A DNA stretch of 64,000 nucleotides from Unio delphinus (lineage: Eukaryota > Mollusca > Bivalvia > Unionida > Unionidae), in contig JAQISU010000058.1 in the NCBI GenBank assembly GCA_029339505.1, positions 1,366,001-1,430,000 on the forward strand, in the 5' to 3' direction. The notes below the pieces were generated by a model. The model was given only the letters and a program-made list of their open reading frames with translations, ran no database searches and had not been told where the DNA came from. The position numbers were made by a program, and so were the translations under genes. Positions 11,641 through 24,884 of this stretch are shown one piece after another. How positions within the stretch are numbered: position 1 is the first letter of the stretch; every line of letters begins with the position of its first letter.

Positions 11641-14406
11641 CTGACACAACTGGACCCAAAGCATAAATAATCTCACTCATGAGTGCCAATGAATTATGGT
11701 AGATTGACAAGAAATAGGAGTGAGAATCCCAGAAGGTACTTTTATGGCATTTCCAAAAGGAGAATTTATTCAATAAGAGTAACAATAGCCATGACTTATA
11801 GACTTGGATTTTCATGAAAGACAAAACTCTCTCAGTAAGGCAATGATGGGCTCTGTTAAAAGTTCAAACAATACACCTCAAAATACTGACAAACCAACTA
11901 TGGGTGAAAGGATTCATCCATATATCAATACATTTTGCAACACATATCAATACAAGAGACAGAGAATCTATACAAAACAATACTGACGTATGCAAGTTTT
12001 TTGAGTCTTCAGCAGTCATAAATAATTAATTTGCCTTGTTATTTCTGCCAAAATATAATTCATCTGAAACAGTCTTTGCAGTAACAGGAACTCATTTTTA
12101 TCAGTGAAAAAAAAAGGATCATTGAGAATATTCGCTCACTGTCAACAAATTAACACAGTGCCATGGTTCGTAATATCCCCCAACACACCCGCTAATGAGC
12201 TTAACCCAGCAGCATATACTATACATTCCATACGTGTTCCACATGTGTAATGAAGTACTTGACCATCATTTAATAACCATTTTTACCTAAAATTTCTATG
12301 TCGACTTTAAGACAGTTTGAAAGCTACACTACCGGTGCATCACAGAGTGAAATGGTTACACTGAATTCTCATTGGTGATTATTGCTTGTTCTGGCCCAGG
12401 TTAAACAATAACCACCAATCAGAAATTAATGTAGCTTATTCTTTGCATACCAAAAGGAAGTACTGGCAAATTTGAATAAAAGTCATTAATGGATTTGTAA
12501 AGTACATAAAAAGAAATGTGTACATAAAAAGAGTGTGTGAATGCTTGAATGGTGTATGAATTCATACACTTAAGAGTAGTGATGCCGAAGAACTCCCGTA
12601 AATTAGCTGAAGGTCCCACATCTGAAAATGTGCTTAAGTATAGTTTTTATTTAACCGTTATTGTTGTGACATCTATTTTTTAAGTAGGCAACTGTTTACA
12701 CAGCAGTGTTCTTCAAGCATTACACGAATGCTTGTTAAACTAAATCTGACTGGTACAACATGCCCAAGCATAAGCATTATGGTGTAGTTTGAACCTTTCA
12801 TGATGGAAGTTTGACAAACTCATGTTAAAATATGGTCCATCTAGAAAATCTAAAATGTCAGATTTCCGGCATGGTTCATTACGATATCATTCAGCAAATA
12901 CTGGTTGATGATAGTGATGATGACAATAATTTGTTTTAAGTTTCAAGGCAAGTACAATATCTCAAAAACGTCTTGGATGACATCTATTCTGAATTGCATT
13001 AAGCTATTTAGTAGACAATGTTTTTCAAACAACATCACCCAGGGAAAATCCTTGCGTTTGCACTGTCAGCACCATGTGAAAAATGCATGTATAAAAAAAA
13101 GGTTGGGGTGCATAAACATTTTATTCTTAGAACTTTAGAACTTGTCAGGTCAAGTGAGTGATATTATTATGTTGTGCTTCATAATACCTATCCAAAAATA
13201 TCTGACCTCACTCATGTTATAATATTTTTAATCAATTATTTATACTAGGCAGGAGCACGCAAAATTAAATTTGTCCATAAAAACTGGCTCTTGCCCCCTG
13301 ATACAAGAGCTGACATATTTTAAAATACTGATTTCAGGAGAGATCTAAGAAAGTGGAGCAGGAAGAAAGAGAGACAGATATTGAAGTTTAGTAAACACTG
13401 AACTATGGCCATTTCTTCCTCACCCTCCTTTTATACCCTTTTTTCTTTTGACAAAGGGGGAGGTTCTCCCAAAATCCTGGCATCTCTCCATAAATGGTTA
13501 ATTTGGAACAAATTGGGAATTTCTCTTTTCATGTAGAGATTTTAAAAAGTTAATGAAGGTGCCAATGGAATAAATAAAAGTAGCACAGAATGAGCGATTT
13601 TGACAGGTGCAAATACAGGTAAAATGAGAAGTTACAATTGTATTTAATTTTGTCACCTTGTGTTAAGTTTAAACAAAATCATAGAAAATGACTGGGCATT
13701 GTCAATAATTTTTGTTCTTCAATAATAATTACATGTACCTGTCACTGCAGCAGTTTTTTGCATCTACAAGAAATACAGTGTGATAAATTTTGGTTGATAT
13801 ACATGCTTATTCCCATGCCCAGATATGTTCTAGATGAGATTTTGCGTGAGGATATTGCATTATTTTAAAGATAACATTGTAATGTCTTCAAAGTTTAAGT
13901 GAAATATGAAACTGGTTGTAAAAAAAAATTTCAAAGCATTCATGCTGTGCAAAACAAAGGTCTTGGTCGTTAAAGCGAGTTAAATGGAGCCACCACTAAA
14001 AGGAATAAAATGTTGCATAAAATTTACTGACAACCAACTGGCAACGTTTTTGAAAGTATTTTGGTTATCTTCACATAAATGAGAATATAATATATGATAA
14101 TTATATGTTTATCTGTAATCTGCATACTGGAAATACAACCAGGATGTCAATCATACACAAGAGGGCAACATTTACCTTCCAAAGATGAAAAGACCATTAA
14201 GTTAATGTGTATTGATATGTATTGTATCACAGTAACACAGTCATTATTTTTTCAGAAGTCAGACCAATTTTCAGCAGGGTAAAATAAAATAGGCATGATA
14301 TTGCCAAGCTGGAATATATGCATTTAAAATGATCAGCAGTATAATCAGTGACTGATGCAGCAACAGTATACATGTTCAAATAAGCCATTTCTAAAGAAGA
14401 TACACC

Positions 14407-15751
14407 TTAACCCTTAAAGTGCTATACTGTTTTGCAGTACAAGATTGCTGAACTGTTTGAGGAAAAAAAAATTGCACATGAAAAATGATGGTGGATGTCT
14501 AAACTTTAAGATTAGCATCAAAGCACATGTGTAAGTTTAATATATTTGCATGTACATGTACAAATACAGGTAAAATGATAATTTACAGTTGTATTTCATA
14601 TGTATTTTTCTTCGTTTTTAAATGGAAAAGTTCAAATATATCTAAGAAATATTATATTCTTTAGCAGTTCAACCATTTACATGTAATGTCTGTCACAATG
14701 TTATATTTAAAATTGTGAAAATCACTGGTAAAAGAAAAGGGAACAGTTTTGTAAACATACACTCCATGAATGTCAGAGGTAAGTTTAGACACAGTCAGTA
14801 ATAAATGTTCATGAAAATTTGTCACTTGTTATTTATTCTAAAATCATCAATCCTGAGGTTCATATCTGGTGAATAACGTCAGCAAATGTTTCATTTTTTT
14901 TCTCAATCATTGGGCGGATCTTGTATAAAGGGTCACCTTCATTGTTCTCTTTGTCGGCCAGTTGTAAATTGCTTAGAATGGCTAGAAATCTATCCCATAC
15001 TCATTCGTTTGCCTAAGTGTGGGCTTGATATCACATCATAAGTAGCCCAGTAGGAGTTGAGAGTACAAACCCATTGCTATAATCAATGCAAAAAGTTTTA
15101 GATGCTCAGGTGTGACAGGCTGCCATTTCTTCATGAGACTGTTCTTCAAGTATGCCCCATGAACTTGCTTATCTGCATAACTATTTGCTCGATCTACTAT
15201 CAGATGCAATAACTCGTCAAGAAAAAATGTTTTAAATATTCCACAGGTTCAGTATTCACCATCTCAACATTTAATTTTGAATTACCAGTATGATGGACAT
15301 CTTTTCACATCAAGCGAGTATGTACATCATACTTTAGTTTCACATAAATTCCTGGCTCAAAATCACTCATGGGTATTTCCATCAACACTTTGCCATCTCC
15401 AAATTGCATCCTCCTCAAATTTAACAAAATCATTATCATCATCACTATCAGAAGCCAGTGTTTGTTGCAAGAAATCACCATCTTATTCAGCATCAGCCAT
15501 TTTAATATTTTCCAGGCACCACATGCTCAAAAGAGAGTATTTGTAAATTTTTTTCACTAAATGCATAGTAAAGTACAACTGAATGCTTGTTCCGGGCCTT
15601 TATAAACCAATCAAATATAGTTTACATGCAGTCATGGCTAGTTGAAGTAATAGGATGCAAATATTGTTGCTTACCTGGAAAACTACTAAAGTCGTGACAA
15701 GGATTACAAGACATCAACTGACAGCTCAACTAATGTCACTTTAAGGGTTAA
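14407..15751 (-). mobile_element. Decayed piggyBac element with TTAA target duplications
   Basis: The left end is TTAA|CCCTTAAAGTG and the right end is CACTTTAAGGG|TTAA. These perfect 11-bp inverted ends, flanked by TTAA, are diagnostic of piggyBac. The minus strand between them carries a disrupted transposase: an acidic N-terminus (TLASDSDDDNDFVKFEEDA, at 15494-15305) and downstream VDRANSYADK, MKKWQPVTPEHLKLFALIIA and a KIRP-type segment. The last two resemble the N-terminal part of the piggyBac transposase DDE domain. Stops and frameshifts interrupt it, and the catalytic Asp-rich region is not visible, so it is inactive. Confidence 0.85.
14880..15493 (-). pseudogene. PiggyBac transposase remnant
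   Basis: Minus-strand coding remnants in at least two frames. A short acidic N-terminal piece (MLNKMVIS then SDSDDDND-like sequence) precedes KKWQPVTPEHLKLFALIIAM, followed by broken sequence with in-frame stops. The match to the PGBD/DDE_Tnp_1_7 family rests on the WQPVT-E-L-F-ALIIAMGL pattern, the position and the piggyBac ends of the surrounding element. It is non-functional. Confidence 0.7.
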
Positions 15752-16458
15752 TTATCTTGAGATCCGTTTCACAAACTCTATGCAGTTCAATTGCTTCTTG
15801 CTATCTCACAACTTTATGCAATCCTTTTTCTTTTTCCTTCAATTTCATCAACAAGCAATTATCGTGTGACCTCCTCAAATTAGCACATGATATCCATTAA
15901 ACATTATTATTTTCCCTCTAACTTTTTCCTCAAGAAATCTGAATATTCCTTTTTATAAATCTGTGATATTTAAAAATTTTGAGACATTTAAAACTATAAG
16001 CTACAGTTTGATCATGCAGACCTTAAGCATGCAAAAATGTGTGCAGTTCAAAGCATCTGAGGTACTCCTATAAAATTAGCCTGGTTCTCTAACCAACTCT
16101 GTTGATTTTAATATGAAAACAGGATCCGAATCAAGCATGGACATGTATCTACAACAATTTTATTCTGATAATTGTGGCTCTTATTCCAGAAATCTGTATC
16201 TGAAGGGCTGTTTCTGTAAGACTTGTGGTCAAATCATAAGGATTGGCATGTCTGAAAATATCACAAGTACATTTCAATGGGAGAAAAATATAGTTATGAT
16301 CTTCATTTCCTATTGATTTATCTACATAGCATGGTAAAGCTCCAAAGGGACAAAGGAGCCCATCTTGATCATTCCCAGCACAAATATGATTGCAATCTGA
16401 TTAAAATCATAGCTCCACCGTCTTATGTGAAAATCTAACAGCAACTGCTTAAAAGTCG

Positions 16459-16650
16459 TGTTCTGGTGACCTTTGACTTGGTCCATGGAAATGCATTTGT
16501 CAAATTCTGAAAGTGTATCAAGCTCTTTGGCACATACTGATGCTGTTCAGCTACACTGCTCAGTCTCCCAAAGGTGAAGATGTAAGAGTTCATCTTACAG
16601 GTTGATAAAATTAGCGATTGTATTAATAGTATATATAGGTCACCAGAACA
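16459..16650. repeat. Possible small MITE with 14-bp perfect inverted ends
   Basis: TGTTCTGGTGACCT at 16459-16472 and its exact reverse complement at 16637-16650 bracket about 164 bases. No target duplication is obvious and I did not find a second copy, so it may be a chance or structural inverted repeat. Confidence 0.4.
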
Positions 16651-16980
16651 TGACATCCAAATGGTTCCTGTCAGATCTTCATGCAGGAGTGGAAATCTGA
16701 TTTTAATTGGAATGGATATGACTGGTGCTTAGGATTTCAGTAGAAATAGGAGCTACTTAAGGCAGTTAAAGGTTTCTTATTTTTAGCAACAACAGCCACA
16801 ATTGATTGTGGACCAGCATTCTTTGTACAAGTCAAAACAGCGCTTTAAGCCTGGAAAACCTTCACAAATTTGAAAAAAATATTTATCCAGCGCTTTCTTA
16901 GAAATTATAAGTAGCAATCACTGATGGAAACACACTGGAAAAAAAAAAAAGATTTAAGGCTATACCACAGCTTCACTTTA

Positions 16981-17235
16981 GGGGCCCCAAGTAGCCGAGA
17001 TGGTCTAATGCGTGTTCCGTTTCGGATCACTGCTATCTCACCTGTCTGCATGGGTTCGAGTCACGGTCTAATGTGGGTATGTGAGAAAGCTTGCCAGTAG
17101 CTTCTCATGGGTCGGTGACTCTTTAAGGGGTTTTCCCGGGTTCCTCCTCCACCATTAATACTGGCCGTCATGTAGTGCCTATCTAGTGCTGAAAAATGGC
17201 ATTAAACCCTACAACAATAACAACAACAACAACAA
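16981..17235 (+). mobile_element. tRNA-derived SINE (family S1), full length
   Basis: The head ggggccccaagtagccgaga with tggtctaatgcg resembles a tRNA-Leu A box, and the B box is gggttcgagtc. The body contains gagaaagcttgccagtagct and ctccaccattaatactggcc. The tail is gaaaaatggcattaaaccct plus (caa)n. Target duplications are AGCTTCACTTTA (before) and AGCCTCACTTTA (after), one mismatch. Confidence 0.92.
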
Positions 17236-17309
17236 TAGCCTCACTTTACTTTACTAATAATACCTACAAAGATTAAATTTTAACTACATTCTCTACAGCA
17301 ATAACTTAC

Positions 17310-18340
17310 CTTTCCACCAGAGGAACTGGCAAAAAGATCTGACATTGAGCTAGCAGACTGCATGGATGATGCTGGGGAGGGGGTAAATCTTTGTGGACCC
17401 ATATTCTGTGGAGGTGGCCCTTGCTTATTGATTCCCTGAAGCAGCTGAGACTGCTTGACAATATCCTCACGCTTCATATTGGTGTCCCGTTCCAGCATCC
17501 ATATGTCACGTTCTACCATGCTGTGTGCAAATCGACATTCCGCATTGATCCTATTGCGGCAGTAATGAAGCCATTTGCAGATTTTAAAGAAAGCTGTTTT
17601 GTGAAGAAAGCCCCTTGGGTTCACCACTGTCAAAACACGAGTTGCACCCAAGTGGGCCAATATACTGAAATCTGTCCATTTATGTGGTGGTTTTCCTGTA
17701 CACAGGTTTCCACTCCCTTCAACTGAAACTTTGCATGGTTTGCTATAATAGCATGCCTTACATATCAATTCAAAATATCCACAATGTTTATCTAATATCT
17801 CTCGAAGAGAAAATCCCTTAATCAAGCTCTGATTTCTGTTCTGCATAATAAATTCTGTAATGTCAAATTGTCCATCTTTTTCAAGAGTCCATAAACGTTG
17901 CTCTATTTCATTATGAGCAAAACTACACAGATCTTCACCATAGCGACAGAGAGATGGATTATTATATGAAACACTGTGACACAAAATATAGTTTCCAGTA
18001 AACTCTCTATGATTCTTTCTTTCCCTCACTTGATACCAATCTCCAGGATTTTTTCTAGGTGACATAGCCAGGATATTCTCCTCACATTTGTGGGTACAGG
18101 GACGAAATTCATAGACTCCTAGTATGGTAGATCGTCGAAAGCAATGCTGGCATACCACCCGATATTCATGGGTGTTCATTAGTGGGTTTTCAAGTTTTGT
18201 ACGCCTTTCTTGCTGCGTATCTGGAGGCTGGATATCTGCCGAGGTGGGCTGTGGGATGGGATAAGTAAATGATGGCTGCATAGGAGTTGTATAGATTCCT
18301 GACTGGCTTTGAAGAGGAGGCGGTGGAAAGCTGAAAGGTC
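17310..18340 (-). CDS. ZC3H7: ZC3H7-like gene, largest exon: second and third CCCH finger modules
   Basis: The acceptor is ttcaattttag|GA and the donor is GGAAAG|GTAAGT. Incoming phase is 1 (G plus GA makes Gly) and outgoing phase is 0. About 343 codons. The start is a Pro/Gln-rich linker (PFSFPPPPLQSQSG, then PTSADIQPPDTQQE). Module two reads HEYRVVCQHCFRRS, a CTHKC knuckle, then LCHSVSYNNPSLCRYGEDLC and SFAH (C-x10-C-x6-C-x3-H), followed by the acidic-W helix EIEQRLWTLEKDGQFDI. Module three reads LICKACYYSKPCKV, then FFKICKWLHYC and AECRFAH (C-x5-C-x7-C-x3-H), followed by SMVERDIWMLERD. The end is a Pro/Ser-rich linker. These features match the repeated CxxC-CCCH modules of ZC3H7A/B, which bind RNA hairpins. 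The C-x5-C spacing in module three is short for a CCCH finger. All plus-strand frames here are shadows. Confidence 0.95.
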
Positions 18341-19264
18341 CTAAAATTGAATTTAAACAAAATGGATGAGTGTGAATCTGATAGTGTATAGAATGAAATA
18401 AATTTCTCTTACCAAAATCATAAAATGCCAACTTTCACATATTCTAAAACCAATTCATAACATACTCCATGAGACCAGTGTCTTTGTATTTCTGTGGAAC
18501 CTGTGGCATAAAGAATATATACAGATTTATTCTGAAAATTTGATCAACTAATGTTTGATTGTCAACATTTGAGTGTCAAGTCCATCCTGCCTCACAGTCA
18601 CCTTAATAAAGCTACTTAATAATGTAATTACTTTCATATTGACCTGTTACCCTATCTCCATAGCAGAGAGAATTCAAACAAAAGTCCCATGAATGGCACA
18701 TTACATGCCTGCCTCTATGTAACAGGCAGCAGGGTATGGTTGATCTGGAGATTATTGATGGATGGGTCTCAAAGACCTGACTCTTTTGCCAAACTACTTC
18801 ATTCTGAACTAAACCATCAATTTCGTATCAGACTTAAAATGACCACAACCTATGACCTTTAGCACCATGAGTCTGTTGTTTTTTTATTCTATAAAGACCT
18901 AGCCATTAAAAGTGTCTGATTCTGCTCATTACTTTATGAAAACCATTTTTCTCTCAGACATGCTGTCAACCATTTACCTTTTGATTCTTAAACCAATAGG
19001 CTTCATTCTTACCACAAGTCTTCCACAAACTTTGGTACTTATAGATGGTGGTGAAACTCAAGTTATTATATGAAAACCATATTTCTTGTTTCATTCAGCA
19101 ACTTCTGATATTCTGACCATGATGGATGATATAGTGAATGTTAGATTTTCATTCATTATCAACTAGAAACTGTAAGTCATTTGATGATAGCTCCATGACT
19201 TGCGGTTTAGGTGAAGAAGCTATAAGAAGGTTTTCAAGATGACTGCCATGACAACCACTTCTAA

Positions 19265-19330
19265 GTGAGAAAGATTGCCAGTTGCTTCTCCTGGGTTGGT
19301 GTTTTTTTTCTGGAGTTCTTCCTCCAAAAG
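19265..19330 (+). repeat. SINE S1 body fragment
   Basis: gagaaagattgccagttgct with tctcctgggttggtg and ttcttcctcc corresponds to the middle of the S1 SINE. Head and tail are missing. Confidence 0.55.
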
Positions 19331-20063
19331 ATCAATACGATGTTTGTTTGAAACCAGCTAGATATCACAAGTCTCCATGGTGAATGTTATATGAATTTTA
19401 TTCAGTAAAAGTAGCAAGACATTTGGGATGAATGTCATGGCTGTGGCTGTAAGACAGTAAATGAAGTCTTTTAGTGAAAACCCTATACTATAACAAGATT
19501 TTCAAGATGGCTGCTGTGGTGGCAGTACAAGTCTGAGCAGCACCATTTTTGACCAACTAGACTTTTGCTGTGAAGTCTCATCACAATCTGCCAATAGTTT
19601 AGGAGGAATAGTGACAACAAATTTATGCTAACAGACAGATGGACAATGGCAGATGTGCTGTCATCAGCAGAGCTAAACATTGCGAGTTCTCAATGATATG
19701 TTGATCTGTGCATCTTCAGATGTTGACCATAACATGCATAAAGTTTCAAACAATCCATCAATAACTACTTCTGGACCAGCTGTGTTCACAAAATTACTGC
19801 TGAACACTGCATTCAGCTGCATGTACTTATTTCCATGCCATTCAATGTTTGTATTGACATTTACTTGGATTTAGTAATATGAAATTTTTTAATGAAATAT
19901 TACTCACGACAAAAGTAAAGTTTGTTTTCATGATGCAGTGATCCACTCAGGAAAAGAAAATACAGGGACAACAGGATGGGCAACAAGTGAATCTAGCACT
20001 TTAGAGCAATACCCAAGAAAATATAAATAAGTTATGCAATAGGAAAATTCTGGGACTCTTGAA

Positions 20064-20659
20064 TTAACACATTAACCCCTTGAGGTTTTTGCTGTTTTGC
20101 ATGAAATGCAAGTAGAAAAAAACATTCTGGGGGCTATTTCTTAATACATCCTAATACATCAACTTCCAACTTTCCATTAGCCTAATGACTCGCTGTGTTA
20201 AAAACATTGTTTTCCATTGATTATTTTGCTCACGCATAAACAGAAGGTGAAAAGTTGGGACTTCTTTTTTTTTCTTGCTAAACACACCATCATTTTCATA
20301 TGGAGACCAATTTATTAAAAATGCCCACTTTATCCTACTTTTTGCACAGGTTCACCTGTCTGTAAGCAGTTCAGACATGTCTGCCTTAGATCTGAGGCCA
20401 AAAAGTATAAAATCTGGAAAAAAATCAGATTCTGACCAGGGATGCATTTTGGGTGAGGAAAAAAACCTAGTCCAAAACATTAGATTTTTGTGTAACTAAA
20501 ATGTCCAGATTATCTGGTATCATTGTAGATCTAAATTTGTCTACCTTTCTATAATACCACCCACTTTAGTGTATCATACATGACCCAGACACTACAAAGC
20601 TTGGCAGTAAGCTACTACCTCCTGCCCCATAAATGCGGTGCCAGGGGTTAACGAGTTAA
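20064..20659. mobile_element. PiggyBac-type MITE (family P1, copy 1)
   Basis: The left end is TTAA|CACATTAACCCCTTGAGG and the right end is CCAGGGGTTAACGAG|TTAA. Inverted ends next to TTAA are characteristic of piggyBac-mobilised MITEs. The body includes ttttgcacaggttcacctgt and accacccactttagtgtatc, both shared with copies at 27130, 46800 and 60330. No coding capacity. Confidence 0.85.
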
Positions 20660-21505
20660 AGGCAGGACACAACACATTTCTGAATATGGTTGGCTGGAAT
20701 GATGCAGTAATAGTTTTGATTTGTCTTCAAATTTTTTCAAATTTATCTAATTTTTTCAATTGATATTTCCTATGATTTCTGCCAGTGTATGTGGTACAAG
20801 CCCTTATCATAGAATTGCTTAGCTTCATAATGATTCATCACAAATATGAAGAAAACCTATCCTGTGATTATGGAAATAAAAGCAAATGAAAAATCTAAAT
20901 GACCTGTAATTTTGGCCCCAAGTCCAAGTGATCATAATAATTCATGCAAAGTAATATGGCAATCTATCAAAGCAACTCAAACCTTACCCTCAACAAAACA
21001 TCATTTATGATCTTTACTAGCTACTTCCAATTTGATGGAATGCCTTGTCCATCTCTACATAGAGAGTTTAACAGTCTGTCAACATAATAATGGCTATATA
21101 ATGATAATTAAAAATTCTAAAATGTAAAGATAAAAAAGGTACCAAAATAAAAACACATTTGGATTATGTATAAACCCCATATATTAAAAGGTGTAGATGT
21201 TAAAATTGTTCATAAGGTAAATAAAATGGTATATAAAATAAATGATAAAGGTAAAAGATATTAAATCCTTAACATATATGATTAAAAACTTATATTAGAT
21301 CATACATGTGATAGCACACATACGTTAGCTTTGGGCAGATTTCTATATTAAAATATGCATGTCATGACATTAGTCATCTTACTCGTAGCCTTTCATAATG
21401 TCATTAGATGTAGCACAAAGCGCATGTTTGTCTTTCTTAAAAGATCATTGCCTGCATTGTATTTGTGGCAGTCCTCATCAGTGTTGATCTCAACACAAAG
21501 AAGAT

Positions 21506-21507
<2 letters not shown>

Positions 21508-21557
<50 letters not shown>
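21508..21557. repeat. (AAT)n microsatellite
   Basis: An uninterrupted AAT tract of about 50 bases. It makes an artificial poly-Asn stretch in one plus-strand frame. Confidence 0.95.
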
Positions 21558-21560
<3 letters not shown>

Positions 21561-22573
21561 TGACTATTTAAAGAGGGTAACACAATTAGATGAAGAATTA
21601 ATCTACCTTAAGACTGTGATACAAAATAATTTTTTTAAACTACATCTCTGAAGCCACTGGATATATTCTGTTTGGAAGAAGGAAATAGATTAAGAAATAT
21701 ATAAAGAACTGCCAACCACAAGGAAGCTACTGGCAAGAATTCTCACATAACATCATAGAGATATGTAGGAAATCTGCAAGGGTGACAACTCTGCCACCTG
21801 GGACCACAGGAAAAAACATACCAAAACATTTTGTTTTTGGAGTTTTCAAGGCATATTTTAAATAGTAACAGAAGAAACCCTTAATATCAGAAGGTAAACA
21901 CTTCCAGTGGCTCATATCTATAATATTAGATTACATTCCCATAAAATATTCAAGAGTTTCATAAAGTTTCTTTAAAGAGCACACATTAAAAAACATCCTC
22001 TTAAAGTGGAAGTCAGTATACTTCATAAGAATATGTTCCACTGTCAGAGAGCTCTTGCCATGGTTCATCCTTCAGAAGGCATACAAGAGTCAGGATGTGT
22101 GTCCACAATAACTGATCTCTCCACTTTGATCTACACGAGAAGTGCCACACTCCAATGATTGGTGGAATGTTCTGAAGCTTGTTTTGGAAAGTTCCACATA
22201 ACTTACATAACTTGCCAAATATACAGAACATCCAGACTTTGCTAAAGTCAGCATAAAAAATATTCCATTTAGATAACAACAGGGTATAAACCCTTACAGA
22301 GGTGGCAATATAACAAGTTGTATGTTTTATGAATGAACATAACAGGATGTCTTATTTAGTATGGCTTCATTATAGTGACTTCATTATTGTGCATAATATG
22401 CAAAGTGGTTTTTTTTTTAAAGCCTTTTAAAAATCTTGAAATTGTACATTTGGCTCCATGTTCTATACTTTTGGGTATGAAACTTGAACTCGTATGCAAA
22501 TTCCCAAATCCTATGTGATACAAATTGTGCATGTATGTCCTTCAATTTAGCATTTTATGAGTGACCCAACTTG

Positions 22574-22803
22574 TTGTTGTTGTAGGGTTTAATGCCATTT
22601 TTCAGCACACGCTATACATGGCGGCCAGTATTATTGGTGGAGAAAGAACCCAGGAAAACCCCAGAAATAACCACCGACCCACGAGGAGCTACTGGCAAGC
22701 TTTCTCACATAACTACATTAGCCAAATCTTAGACTCGAACCCACGCAGAGGTGAGATGGCAGTGATCCGTAACGGAGAGCGCTTTTGACCACTCGGGGCC
22801 CCT
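22574..22803 (-). mobile_element. tRNA-derived SINE (family S1), full length
   Basis: Read on the minus strand it starts ggggccccgagtggtcaaaa, carries a tRNA B box (gggttcgagtc) and ends in aaccctacaacaacaacaa. It is flanked by the perfect 12-bp duplication TGACCCAACTTG at 22562-22573 and 22804-22815. Confidence 0.93.
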
Positions 22804-23363
22804 TGACCCAACTTGAGAAAGGCCTTAAAGTTGTACCATTTTAACCTTATTCTACCGATTCCACACAGCCCATATTCTTTCAGAATATATCACTGCTGCT
22901 GTAAAGCTGTTACAAACCCTGGGTTAGCTAAACCTTAGCACACTGTTTCTGTGCACAAGCAAACAAGTAAACTAACTACATTTCTTACCAGACTAAAATC
23001 CATAAAAAAACAAGGGAAAAAAATGACAGCATATGGCATTTTTCAGAAGCTCTTCATTGTGGCATTATTATAATATTGTTGCCTTGTAAGCCATATCATC
23101 TACCATTACTAGATAAGAACTATTGTCTTTTTCCCTCTGTATTTTTAGGAGAAACATATCACTGCAAATAAGACACCTAAAGCTTTAAAAACAAACGTGC
23201 TTTTCTATTGCACTGGTTTTAAAATGTGGTTATGTAGAGTATTTTCTTAACATGATTAGTACACATTATGTTGTTATTGATAATAGTATATGTGGGAAAA
23301 ATTTATTTTAAGATACCTTTATAATCACCTCCCTCAAGTAACTACCCATATAACAGATATTCA

Positions 23364-23515
23364 GTTGTTGTAGGGTTTTACTGCCATTTTTCAGCACAAG
23401 ATAGTCTATATATGGTGGCCAGTATAAATGGTGGATGAAGAACCCAGAAAACCCAGAAGAAAGAACCACTAACCCATGAGATGCTAGTGGCAAGCTTTCT
23501 CATATATCCACAATG
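23364..23515 (-). mobile_element. SINE S1, head-truncated
   Basis: The tail and body match the S1 family (gttgttgtagggttttactg, ccatttttcagcacaagata, caagctttctcatatatcca). The tRNA head is missing. Confidence 0.85.
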
Positions 23516-24142
23516 GCTTCAAGTATTAGGAAACCAGCCTTATAAGAGACATACAACAATTTCTGTATTTTTTTTTAAACAAAAAAAAAAAAAAACGGGG
23601 GATAAATTGCTATGGTTGGCAAAAAGAAAACAAGGATGGTTAGCTGAATTGAATTTTTTGGGCCTAAACTGGGTGTGAAGCCATTCTCTATGCAGTTTTC
23701 TCCAGGTGACATTTTACTACTAAATTTACAGCACTGTTGCAATGGCAATGCACAGCAATTGCATTATATCATCCAAGGGAGCCAACCCACTGTACATATT
23801 TCTTTTAATCTAAGTTGCCAACTGTCAACATTTTCAAACTTTAAATATTGCTTTAATTTTGTGCTAAACTGTTTTGGAGATTCTTTTTAGCCCAGAAATA
23901 CAAAAATTCTCGTGCCTGAGCAATAACTGGAAATTTTACTTGGACCAATCACAAATGGATTTTGAAAACATGCTTTCGATTGGAAGATCATGAAAACTCA
24001 AATGCATGTTCCAAAGTTTATTATCTCTAGAACTGGTGTTATTGCATATCTATGCAAGTAAATATTGCATCAAGTGTCCTAAATGCAAGTAAAGTAATAG
24101 AGACTGACACACCGAATAAATGTACAAAAAGCTAGTTATTAC

Positions 24143-24285
24143 CAGGGAATCTGTTTCTTTGGATGTTTTGTGGGTAGGTTGGAAAATTTGGTCGCATGAC
24201 CTGTGGCATCTGTGGAAATGGACGTGGAAAGACTTGCACAGGAGGTGGGGCCAATCTGATCGTGTTCTGTTGAGGTGGCATGGAC
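24143..24285 (-). CDS. ZC3H7: ZC3H7-like gene exon: Pro/Gln-rich linker
   Basis: The acceptor is ttgttttaacag|G and the donor is CCCTG|GTAATA. Incoming phase is 2 and outgoing phase is 1. The exon is 143 nt and reads SMPPQQNTIRLAPPPVQVFP, then RPFPQMPQVMRPNFPTYPQN. Low-complexity Pro/Gln sequence continues directly into the PFSFPPPP start of the next exon, which supports the join. A linker between CCCH modules one and two is expected to be disordered. The other minus-strand frame here, rich in Cys and His, is an out-of-frame shadow. Confidence 0.85.
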
Positions 24286-24884
24286 CTGTTAAAACAAGAA
24301 TGTACAATGTGAATGTATCTTGTGTCAACTAAGGATCAAACACAACATTTGCATTAAATCGCAAGATTATAAACAAGTCCAATACACAATAAATTTTCCA
24401 TAATTCAAGACTTAAAAGTGTTTATAAGACAGAACAACTTTCAACTTGTGTATTTAATGCTGAAAAGTGTTTGTAAGACAGAACAAGATGCAACTTGTGT
24501 ATAAGTAGAACTTGATACCACTATTTAAAATTTTATCACATTAGAACAAAAATTAATTTCTCTCGACACTTGATTACTGTGGCATTTCAATCAGGGCTGT
24601 TCCAGTAAAATATACATGGGATCCAGGGAAGACAATTTTAGTGTGCAGAATAGTAACCAATGTGTGCAATTTAGAATTTTGTACTTTTTCCATGTGAATT
24701 CTTTGTGTAATCTGAGTACCCTGGCATATGTTTTTTTTTTTTATTATAAAGATCCTTCCAGATTAATTCAGATAAATGCTGATTACTGCTGGTTTTATTT
24801 ATTTATAACTTCCTTCAGGTGGTCTCACAAATAAGGATGTGTTGCAAGAATGGTGTCTTCAGAATATGTAAGCAGTAACAAAGT

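Larger units (their letters stand above)
7704..17309 (-). other. 9.6-kb intron loaded with transposons
   Basis: Holds the 44-bp array (7801-8331), the hAT-like element with ORF (8985-11386), a short 41-bp repeat (11541-11640), a decayed piggyBac element (14407-15751), a possible small inverted-repeat element (16459-16650) and a SINE (16981-17235). I see nothing recognisable in 8332-8984, 11641-14406 or 15752-16458, apart from a weak direct repeat (acaggtaaaatga plus flank) shared by about 13611-13660 and 14562-14610. Confidence 0.7.
18341..24142 (-). other. Intron with a piggyBac MITE and SINE fragments
   Basis: Contains a SINE fragment near 19265-19330, the MITE at 20064-20659, a trinucleotide tract at 21508-21557 and SINEs at 22574-22803 and 23364-23515. 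I see nothing recognisable in 18341-19264, 19331-20063, 20660-21507, 21558-22561 or 22816-23363. Confidence 0.7.

Noticed and set aside
17391..17726. 111-codon plus-strand frame
   Set aside because: Antisense shadow of the largest ZC3H7-like exon.
22574..22803. tRNA-like sequences at SINE heads as true tRNA genes
   Set aside because: Only A- and B-box-like parts are present, without a proper acceptor stem or anticodon arm; they sit at the head of repeats with target duplications.
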